Below are positions 1 through 4,639 of a stretch of DNA of 5,460 nt, in pieces. The stretch lies in NCBI GenBank assembly GCA_002390485.1, contig DGPO01000057.1:90165-95624 (forward strand). Direction: 5' to 3'. The notes under the pieces were generated by a model that was not told where the DNA came from, did no database searches, and saw nothing but the letters and a program-made list of their open reading frames with translations. This stretch comes from Halieaceae bacterium UBA4438. GTDB taxonomy: Bacteria > Pseudomonadota > Gammaproteobacteria > Pseudomonadales > Halieaceae. The translations under genes and the position numbers were made by a program. Each line of letters starts with the position of its first letter. The stretch's first letter is position 1.

Positions 1-467
1 TCGAGTTCGGCGGTGCTCACCGCCCAGTCGCGCTCGGTGGGATCTGAGGCGATAAACTCATCGACCTCAAAGTCGAACCCGCCGACACGCACATCCATCG
101 TGTCGATGACCTCGTCGAGCCGCGCGCCTGCAATGGCCTCATAACGGTTGAAGATCTCAAACGACGCGGTGACATTACCCTTGCGGCCCTGGTCGTCGAG
201 TACTGTCGCGAGCCGGTCAAAATCAGCGATGTCGCGCGCCGTGAAGTAAAGGTGGGAGGGATCAAGCCGTTCGAGATAACTGTTGAGGTGTTCTCTGGAC
301 ATCGCATCGTTGTAGCGCCGATCGACGTAGTGACTGTCCTCGAGCTTCTCAATGAGCGCGCGCAACGTTTCAGACTGCTGGTCAGTAGATGTCAGTGCGG
401 TCGCATGACCGTGATAACTGAGTGAAAGCAGAACCCAAGCTAGTGCCGTTAAAACTCGTGCGACCAT
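1..467 (-). CDS. prc: Tail-specific protease Prc/Tsp, N-terminal part (runs off left edge)
   Basis: Reading leftwards from ATG at 467-465 gives 155 codons with no stop before the edge. Residues 1-24 look like a Sec signal peptide (MVARVLTALAWVLLSLSYHG, then a possible cleavage site near HATA), implying export to the periplasm. Residues 45-155 follow the N-terminal domain of the Prc/Tsp family as I know it: SHY at 45-47, SYLERLDPSHLYF at 63-75, DIADF at 79-83, LDD at 90-92, FEIFNRY at 103-109, FDFEVDE at 131-137, then a DW and a TAEL motif. Family members are about 650-720 residues, with PDZ and S41 Ser/Lys protease domains further on; those parts lie outside the window, so catalytic residues cannot be checked. 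Prc degrades or trims periplasmic proteins from their C-termini. An in-frame TGA four codons upstream of the ATG fixes the start. The identification rests on recalled family motifs, and the intactness of the full gene is unknown. Confidence 0.85.
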   Translation of the reverse strand, partial: MVARVLTALAWVLLSLSYHGHATALTSTDQQSETLRALIEKLEDSHYVDRRYNDAMSREHLNSYLERLDPSHLYFTARDIADFDRLATVLDDQGRKGNVTASFEIFNRYEAIAGARLDEVIDTMDVRVGGFDFEVDEFIASDPTERDWAVSTAEL

Positions 468-600
468 GCCGTAATCTCATCAGTGTGGGTGGTAAAGAAC
501 GGAGACACCCAGTCATCCGCTGTCAGCGAGGCATAGAGTATCGCAGTTGTGCTCAGAACCACAGTAAGCGGGTGTGTACAGGTTGGACGGCTTCGTTACA

Positions 601-627
601 TTGACTATTTAACATAATATACATTAT
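601..627 (+). promoter_or_regulatory. Weak sigma-70-like promoter candidate for the MBL hydrolase gene
   Basis: TTGACT at 601-606 matches the -35 consensus in five of six bases. The best spaced partner is CATTAT at 622-627 (four of six against TATAAT), with a short 15-base spacer. TTATAT at 634-639 is another possible -10, but it lacks a well-spaced -35. The candidate overlaps the inverted repeat at 613-628, an arrangement expected for repressor control. The spacing is not ideal and the evidence is weak. Confidence 0.25.
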
Positions 628-628
628 G
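613..628. promoter_or_regulatory. AT-rich inverted repeat, possible operator
   Basis: CATAAT at 613-618 and ATTATG at 623-628 are perfect inverted copies. The four central bases (ATAC) add one more matching pair, so the 16-base element has a single mismatched pair. It sits 74 bases upstream of the MBL hydrolase start, in the only AT-rich part of this divergent region. Genes for Blh-type persulfide dioxygenases are, in some bacteria, repressed by the ArsR-family sensor BigR, which binds an AT-rich palindrome near the promoter. Whether this element is such a site is inference, since no regulator gene is in the window. Confidence 0.4.
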
Positions 629-702
629 CGCAGTTATATAGGAATCAAACCGCGACCTCGCTATGATCGGCGCTCTAGAAGATCAGGTGCTCTCCTCGCC
701 TT

Positions 703-1671
703 ATGCACGAACGTTTTCCTCGCGTCGCTAAGACTGCGAACGCCACTCCCGAAGTCGCAGCCTTCTTTGACGCCGCGACCTCGACGTTGACCTATGTGGT
801 TACTTCGCCAGAAAGCAACCAGTGCACGATCATCGACCCAGTGCTCGATTACGATGAAGCCTCGGCCTCAGTCGGTACAGCAAGCGCCGACAACGTAGTG
901 CGCTATGTGCAGGAAAACAGTCTTAGTGTTGATTACATTTTAGAGACTCACGTACACGCAGATCACTTGAGTGGTGCTCACTACCTTCGTCGGCTTCTTG
1001 GTGGCTTGGTTGGGATTGGCGCTGAGATCACAGGAGTTCAGTCGACTATCGCTGAGATCTACTCTGATTCGTCGCCGCTTGCGCGTAACGGCTCGCAGTT
1101 CGATGTCCTGCTTGAAGATGAGCACAGGCTCGCTTTTGGATCGCTCGATATTCGTGTGCTGCATGTGCCGGGCCACACACCAGGCTGCGTCGCCTACCTC
1201 ATTGGCGATGCGCTGTTCGCCGGTGACACGCTTTTTATGCCTGACTCAGGCACTGCCCGGTGCGACTTCCCAGGGGGTGATGCGCGCCGTTTATACCGAT
1301 CAATACAGCGTCTTTTGGGGCTTGCGGATACGACACGCGTCTTTGTTTGCCACGACTATCAGCCTAACGGGCGGTCACTGCAGTACGTCGCGTCCATCCA
1401 AACGCACCGAGACCACAACATCCATGTTAACCAGACAGTGTCAGAGGCGTCATTTGTCACGATGCGGCGGCAACGCGACGCAACGCTGGGCACCCCCAAG
1501 CTGATGTTGCCGTCTCTTCAGGTCAACGTTCGCGGGGGCAATTTTCCGCGCCATCCCATTACTGGAGAGCCGATTTTGCATCTACCCGTTAACAAGCTAG
1601 GGGCTGTAGGCACTCGGGACATCGAGGATATTTTTCCGCGTCAACACGAGCGCGTTGACGCTATGGACTAA
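703..1671 (+). CDS. MBL-fold hydrolase, probable ETHE1/Blh-type persulfide dioxygenase
   Basis: This is a 322-residue metallo-beta-lactamase-fold protein, probably cytoplasmic because no signal peptide is visible. The metal motif THVHADH is at residues 82-88, PGHTPGC at 156-162, GDTLF at 174-178 and CHDY at 216-219. By family knowledge, H83, H158 and D175 correspond to the single-iron ligands of ETHE1-type persulfide dioxygenases, which oxidise glutathione persulfide to sulfite and glutathione. The stretches IIDPVLDYD (43-51), TARCDFPGGDA (184-194) and MRRQRDATLGTPKLMLPSLQ (254-273) point to the longer bacterial Blh-like branch rather than the roughly 250-residue mitochondrial type. ATG 703 is the only reasonable start: an in-frame TAG lies at 676-678 and the next methionine is residue 179. 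The ribosome binding site is poor (AGGTG at 685-689, 13 bases away). No rhodanese, sulfide:quinone reductase or ArsR-type regulator gene is beside it in the window. The fold and family are secure; the exact substrate is inferred. Confidence 0.88.
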   Translation: MHERFPRVAKTANATPEVAAFFDAATSTLTYVVTSPESNQCTIIDPVLDYDEASASVGTASADNVVRYVQENSLSVDYILETHVHADHLSGAHYLRRLLGGLVGIGAEITGVQSTIAEIYSDSSPLARNGSQFDVLLEDEHRLAFGSLDIRVLHVPGHTPGCVAYLIGDALFAGDTLFMPDSGTARCDFPGGDARRLYRSIQRLLGLADTTRVFVCHDYQPNGRSLQYVASIQTHRDHNIHVNQTVSEASFVTMRRQRDATLGTPKLMLPSLQVNVRGGNFPRHPITGEPILHLPVNKLGAVGTRDIEDIFPRQHERVDAMD

Positions 1672-1690
1672 CTGGGCGGTCGGTTGAGCG

Positions 1691-2464
1691 CTAAATGGGC
1701 CCCAGGACGGACCCGCCGTCAACAATCAACGAGGCGCCGTTCATATAGGAGCCTGCATCGCTGACGAGTAGCAGCAATGGCCCCGTTAACTCGCTGAATT
1801 CGCCCACTCGTTGAGGGACCAGACGCTGTATGTAGGCCCTCCCCCGGTCCGAATTAAACTCCTCTTCGTTAATCGCAGTTGCAAAGTAACCCGGGCACAG
1901 CGAGTTGACGCGAACACCTGAACGCGCGAGCTCGATCGCCATATTTTTGGTGAGTTGGTCGATTGCTGCCTTCGACACGTTGTAGTCGGCTTTTTGATTG
2001 CCTGAGACGTGACTGTAAATCGAGCCCGTGTTGACGATCGCGCCACTGCGCTGATGCTTCATACGTTTCGCACTTGCTTGGGCCACTCGCCACGCCCCGG
2101 TCAGATTGACGTCAAGCACAGCCGCCCATTGCGCCTCTTCTGCATCGACAAACCTTCTAGGCGCGCTAGCGATGCCCGCATTGTTGACCACGATGTCGAG
2201 TGTTTCGAACATCTCGTCGAGTTGCGTAAAACCCTGCTGCACACTCTCCGCAGATGTCACGTCCATAACCAGTGCATGGGCACAGCCGCCCGCCGCCTCA
2301 ATTCTCGACACGACACTGGCGAGTTTATCGGTTCGTCGTGCCGCTAAAACCACTGTTGCCCCGGCCGCAGCAAGGACTTCTGCGAAATGTGCGCCCAACC
2401 CACTGGAGGCACCAGTCACTAATGCAATCTTGTGCGCGAGAGAAAACAGCGTAGTCGGGTTCAA
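1691..2464 (-). CDS. Classical short-chain dehydrogenase/reductase, TTG start
   Basis: This is a 257-residue cytoplasmic SDR with all classical landmarks: TGASSGLG at residues 17-24 (dinucleotide binding), NNAG at 94-97, and the catalytic set N120, S148, Y161 and K165, with Y-N-V-S-K exactly 13 residues after the serine. R43 and R44 after the second strand suggest a preference for NADP(H). The C-terminus (YMNGASLIVDGG) is typical of the FabG-like subgroup. The substrate cannot be told from sequence, and names such as 3-oxoacyl-ACP reductase or gluconate dehydrogenase would be over-annotation. The start is TTG at 2464-2462: a TAG lies three codons further upstream in frame, no ATG is available before M67 (past the cofactor motif), and AGGA sits seven bases ahead. 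It is the third gene leftwards from nudC, 71 bases after sohB, with no clear terminator between them. An AATAAT hexamer (minus strand, 2522-2517) could be a -10 for its own promoter, but it lacks a good -35. It ends 19 bases from the convergent MBL gene. Confidence 0.93.
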   Translation of the reverse strand: MNPTTLFSLAHKIALVTGASSGLGAHFAEVLAAAGATVVLAARRTDKLASVVSRIEAAGGCAHALVMDVTSAESVQQGFTQLDEMFETLDIVVNNAGIASAPRRFVDAEEAQWAAVLDVNLTGAWRVAQASAKRMKHQRSGAIVNTGSIYSHVSGNQKADYNVSKAAIDQLTKNMAIELARSGVRVNSLCPGYFATAINEEEFNSDRGRAYIQRLVPQRVGEFSELTGPLLLLVSDAGSYMNGASLIVDGGSVLGPI

Positions 2465-2471
2465 GTTCGCA

Positions 2472-2475
2472 TCCT
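2472..2475 (-). promoter_or_regulatory. Ribosome binding site deciding the TTG start of the SDR gene
   Basis: On the minus strand AGGA is followed by seven bases (TGCGAAC) and then TTG at 2464. The ATG that overlaps this site is in another frame and meets a stop after three codons. The spacing therefore supports TTG as the true start. Confidence 0.65.
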
Positions 2476-2535
2476 AGTCATTAACATCGCCACTTGGGTG
2501 TCGCCGAATCGGCCGGATTATTGCCACAGCTACTG

Positions 2536-3615
2536 CTAGAGGAACCGTCGGTCGGAAATGCGCTTCCAAACACGGAGGGCGAGCCGATCAATGACGGCCT
2601 CTGCGCCGACCCCGATCCTCTCAGCGAGTCGCTGCTTACGTTTGTACCGAACTTCGATCAGCTCGCGATCCTCAGCTATCTGCAACAAATAGGCGTCAGA
2701 TGTCGTAATCTCATCAATGAGCCCCACATCCACCGCTTGTCTGCCGTACCAGACTTCCCCTGTGGAAACTTTATCAATATCAAGCGCTTGCCGGTTTTCG
2801 AGAACAAACTGCTTGAATAGATCATGAGTATCTTCGAGCTCAGATTCGAACTTCCTGCGACCTTTGTCGGTATTCTCCGCAAACATAGTGACTGTGCGTT
2901 TAAACTCACCCGCAGTGAACTGTTCTACGTCAACATCGTTTTTCTTTAGCAAGCGATGAAAGTTAGGCAGTTGGGCGACAACCCCGATCGATCCGAGGAC
3001 AGCGAACGGTGCAGCGATAATTCGATCGCCCACGCATGCCATCATGTACCCACCGCTTGCGGCAACCTTGTCGACAGCGATGACCAAGTTGACGCCCGCG
3101 GCTCGGATTCGGGTGAGTTGGCTCGCAGCCAGACCATAACCATGGACAACGCCGCCAGGGCTTTCTAAGCGCAAAAGCACATCGTCTCCCGCTTGGGCGT
3201 TGGGTAAGACTGCTGAAATTTCTTCTCTTAAGGCATCAACTTGTGACGCCATAGTGTCGCCCTCAAAGTCCAAAATAAAGGTGCGGGGCTTGTCACTGGT
3301 AATCTCTAGCGCATCAGTCGCCGTCTTTGAGGCCGCCTTGGCCCGTGCCTTATCTGATTTGGCCCTTTCTTTGTCGGCCTTTTTTTCTAACTTCGCTCGA
3401 AGCTTTGACGTCTGCTCGGTGTCAGAGAGCTCACGAATGGTGGCGTTGTAGGCGTCAAAGCGATCATTAATGGATCGGACTTCGATATACCCTTCGTCTG
3501 CAGTCTTATTCTTCTGGCCGGCACTTGCCGCAATAACGAGAATAACCGCAATGATCGCCACCACGATGAGTAGCGTTTGAGTTGCAAACAACCCTATTTC
3601 ATACAAAAATTCCAA
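2536..3615 (-). CDS. sohB: SohB, inner-membrane S49 family serine peptidase, TTG start
   Basis: This is a 359-residue protein, close to the roughly 350 of E. coli SohB. Residues 8-31 form one hydrophobic membrane segment (IGLFATQTLLIVVAIIAVIL). Residues 71-98 are a very Lys/Arg/Ala-rich charged stretch, probably a helical linker. The S49 peptidase domain spans about 110-300. LRLESPGGVVHGYG (148-161) forms the oxyanion-region motif, S187 in AASGGYMMA is the expected nucleophile, and K239 in TAGEFKR is the expected general base. The S-to-K distance of 52 residues equals that of B. subtilis SppA (S147/K199, from memory). SohB is a homologue of signal peptide peptidase SppA; its natural substrates are poorly known. 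The TTG start at 3615 gives an N-terminus like that of E. coli SohB, has AGGA eight bases upstream, and keeps the membrane segment; the next methionine is residue 122. The gene follows nudC by 10 bases. Confidence 0.95.
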   Translation of the reverse strand: MEFLYEIGLFATQTLLIVVAIIAVILVIAASAGQKNKTADEGYIEVRSINDRFDAYNATIRELSDTEQTSKLRAKLEKKADKERAKSDKARAKAASKTATDALEITSDKPRTFILDFEGDTMASQVDALREEISAVLPNAQAGDDVLLRLESPGGVVHGYGLAASQLTRIRAAGVNLVIAVDKVAASGGYMMACVGDRIIAAPFAVLGSIGVVAQLPNFHRLLKKNDVDVEQFTAGEFKRTVTMFAENTDKGRRKFESELEDTHDLFKQFVLENRQALDIDKVSTGEVWYGRQAVDVGLIDEITTSDAYLLQIAEDRELIEVRYKRKQRLAERIGVGAEAVIDRLALRVWKRISDRRFL

Positions 3616-3623
3616 GAGATAAT

Positions 3624-3628
3624 TCCTA
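3624..3628 (-). promoter_or_regulatory. sohB ribosome binding site overlapping the nudC stop codon
   Basis: On the minus strand the bases TAGGA occupy 3628-3624. The TAG is the nudC stop codon, and AGGA lies eight bases ahead of the sohB TTG start. Ribosomes finishing nudC end directly on the sohB binding site, which suggests translational coupling and may offset the weak TTG start. The coupling is inferred from the geometry only. Confidence 0.65.
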
Positions 3629-4435
3629 CTTCTGTGATGACAAAAACGAGTTGATTAATTGGCCTGCAATTGAAAAGGCGGGTGGAATCGGTGGAAGGTT
3701 ATCAGGTTTACACCACAGCGCCTCATCAATCTCTTCCGGATCAATGTTGATCTCGCCACCTGTCCAGCGTGCAGTAAAGCCGAGCATTAACTGTCCTGGA
3801 AAGGGCCAAGGCTGCGAACCATGATAGCGAATGTCATCAACTGTGAGGCCGACCTCCTCCATGACCTCTCTTTGGACGGCTTGCTCACACGACTCTCCCG
3901 GCTCTACAAAACCAGCAAGGCAACTGTAAAAGCGGCGATTGGCACCTGCGCCCGCAGCGAGCAAGCACTCATTGTCCCGAGTGACCAGCATAATTACACA
4001 GGGCGATAATCGGGGGTAAACACTAAGGTTGCACGCGTTACAGCATCGACTCTGTCCCTTATCGGCGAGCGCTGTCACTCCGCCACAACGACCACAGTAA
4101 GCGTGCTCTCGGTCCCAGGTCAGAAGTTGATACGCTCTCCCGACAATGTCGAAGCTTGTCGTGGATATGCGCCCCAACAGTGCAAACAAGTTCCCACTGG
4201 TGTACTTCATCATGTCCATGGCGCTCGTTTCCACCGAGCAGGCATAGACGGGCCTCTTGTTCAGCAAACCCACCGGCGTCAGTCCAGAAACACGATCAAA
4301 ATCTGACTCTAACTGAGCGAGTGGAATGGGCGCACCCTGCTCTCCCATCAGCTCTCCGATCAGGTTGCGCCCTTGAAAAGCCCAAACTAAGTCACTGGGA
4401 CCTGCGGGACCTGTGGGCCTTACGAAATCCAACAT
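3626..4435 (-). CDS. nudC: NAD(H) pyrophosphatase / RNA NAD-cap hydrolase NudC
   Basis: This is a 269-residue cytosolic Nudix enzyme, near the 257 of E. coli NudC. A zinc ribbon is formed by C114, C117, C132 and C135 (CGRC and CNAC). YPRLSPCVI follows at 140-148. The complete Nudix box runs from G175 to L197, with metal-binding REVMEE at 189-194. SQPWPFP at 207-213 is the signature that separates NADH pyrophosphatases from other Nudix enzymes. The family cleaves NADH to NMNH and AMP and removes the NAD cap from RNA 5' ends. All key residues are present, so the enzyme should be active. ATG 4435 has a strong AAAGGAG six bases upstream. The gene heads the minus-strand series nudC-sohB(-SDR), is divergent from nhaB, and its stop codon is part of the sohB ribosome binding site. 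Confidence 0.96.
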   Translation of the reverse strand: MLDFVRPTGPAGPSDLVWAFQGRNLIGELMGEQGAPIPLAQLESDFDRVSGLTPVGLLNKRPVYACSVETSAMDMMKYTSGNLFALLGRISTTSFDIVGRAYQLLTWDREHAYCGRCGGVTALADKGQSRCCNACNLSVYPRLSPCVIMLVTRDNECLLAAGAGANRRFYSCLAGFVEPGESCEQAVQREVMEEVGLTVDDIRYHGSQPWPFPGQLMLGFTARWTGGEINIDPEEIDEALWCKPDNLPPIPPAFSIAGQLINSFLSSQK

Positions 4436-4441
4436 AGAATA

Positions 4442-4448
4442 CTCCTTT
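4442..4448 (-). promoter_or_regulatory. Strong nudC ribosome binding site
   Basis: On the minus strand AAAGGAG is followed by six bases and ATG at 4435. It is the best Shine-Dalgarno match in the window and contrasts with the AGGA/TTG arrangement of the two genes downstream, so nudC initiation is probably the strongest of the series. Confidence 0.8.
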
Positions 4449-4455
4449 GGCGCAC

Positions 4456-4485
4456 AGTCTAGGTCAGAGCGTCCTCTGCGCTCAA
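4456..4485 (-). promoter_or_regulatory. Candidate promoter for nudC
   Basis: On the minus strand TTGAGC (4485-4480) and TAGACT (4461-4456) each match four of six consensus bases, with an 18-base spacer. Transcription would begin close to 4449, giving a leader of about 14 bases that starts right at the ribosome binding site. That is unusually short, and both hexamers are imperfect, so the call is tentative. Confidence 0.3.
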
Positions 4486-4499
4486 GGTGTTACGCCTTG
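4483..4499. repeat. Near-palindrome CAAGG-N7-CCTTG overlapping the nudC promoter candidate
   Basis: CAAGG at 4483-4487 mirrors CCTTG at 4495-4499. Inside, GT and AC also pair around a central T, so in this 17-base element only the pair 4488/4494 mismatches (a T-G wobble in RNA). It overlaps the proposed -35 of nudC and could be an operator. No T-run follows on either strand, so it is not a terminator. Confidence 0.4.
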
Positions 4500-4515
4500 G
4501 ATCGTTCAAAACGTC

Positions 4516-4543
4516 TTTTCAATCAATCGGTTGTTCGTATAAC
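4516..4543 (+). promoter_or_regulatory. Candidate promoter for nhaB
   Basis: TTTTCA at 4516-4521 (four of six) and TATAAC at 4538-4543 (five of six) are separated by 16 bases. Transcription would start near 4550, leaving an nhaB leader of about 90 bases that contains two small hairpins. This is the best promoter-like pair in the region but was judged by eye only. Confidence 0.4.
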
Positions 4544-4564
4544 CTGCCTACGACAGTCACTCGT

Positions 4565-4579
4565 CCAATCGAGGGTTGG
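4565..4579 (+). repeat. Small hairpin in the presumed nhaB leader
   Basis: CCAATC at 4565-4570 can pair with GGTTGG at 4574-4579 (five Watson-Crick pairs and one G-T wobble) around a three-base GAG loop. No T-run follows, so it is not an intrinsic terminator. Its role is unknown and it could be chance. Confidence 0.3.
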
Positions 4580-4594
4580 CTGCGTAACTCACAC

Positions 4595-4615
4595 GTGTTC
4601 AAGGCGCCTTAACAC
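4595..4615. repeat. Inverted repeat with AAGGCGCCTT core upstream of nhaB
   Basis: AAGGCGCCTT at 4601-4610 is a perfect 10-base palindrome. It is flanked by complementary GTGTT (4595-4599) and AACAC (4611-4615), with one unpaired C at 4600. In RNA this gives a bulged stem with a GCGC loop, ending 11 bases before the nhaB ribosome binding site. A further palindrome, ACACGTGT, lies at 4591-4598. The AAGG/CCTT arms repeat those of the element at 4483-4499. Confidence 0.45.
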
Positions 4616-4626
4616 TCACCATAAAA

Positions 4627-4630
4627 AGGA
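4627..4630 (+). promoter_or_regulatory. nhaB ribosome binding site
   Basis: AGGA in an A-rich setting lies nine bases before the nhaB ATG at 4640. An ATG at 4633 is closer but out of frame with nhaB, so 4640 is the supported start. Confidence 0.6.
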
Positions 4631-4639
4631 CGATGTTGT

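Larger units (their letters stand above)
468..702. other. Divergent intergenic region between prc and the MBL hydrolase gene
   Basis: This 235-base stretch separates two divergently read genes, so it should carry promoters for both. An open frame on the plus strand at 422-604 has an unremarkable composition, overlaps the start of prc and resembles no family I know, so I do not call it a gene. The right half (about 601-645) is markedly AT-rich compared with its flanks, and it contains the inverted repeat and weak promoter-like hexamers listed separately. Confidence 0.6.
4436..4639. other. Divergent intergenic region between nudC and nhaB
   Basis: These 204 bases carry signals for both flanking genes: ribosome binding sites at each end, one promoter-like hexamer pair per direction, and three short inverted repeats, all listed separately. 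An open frame at 4413-4643 on the plus strand starts inside nudC antisense, has no family resemblance and no supporting signals, so I do not call it a gene. Confidence 0.6.

Noticed and set aside
17..352. 111-residue minus-strand open frame
   Set aside because: It is a shadow of the prc frame: Ser/Thr/Arg-rich, no recognisable motif, and the overlapping frame has clear Prc features.
422..604. 60-residue plus-strand open frame in the prc/MBL gap
   Set aside because: It overlaps the prc start antisense, has no known family motif and no convincing ribosome binding site.
971..1504. 177-residue plus-strand frame inside the MBL gene
   Set aside because: It is a shifted-frame shadow of the MBL hydrolase, rich in Arg/Ser/Cys, and lacks motifs.
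1641..1690. Inverted repeat TCAAC...GTTGA (1641-1658) as a terminator for the MBL gene
   Set aside because: It lies inside the coding sequence, has a mismatch and almost no loop, and no T-run follows on either strand. No intrinsic terminator is visible in the 19-base convergent gap.
2009..2477. Plus-strand open frames opposite the SDR gene
   Set aside because: They are antisense shadows of a well-supported SDR with an intact catalytic set; their composition is not protein-like.
2503..2513. GCCGAATCGGC as a terminator between sohB and the SDR gene
   Set aside because: The stem is only four to five pairs and there is no T-run on the minus strand.
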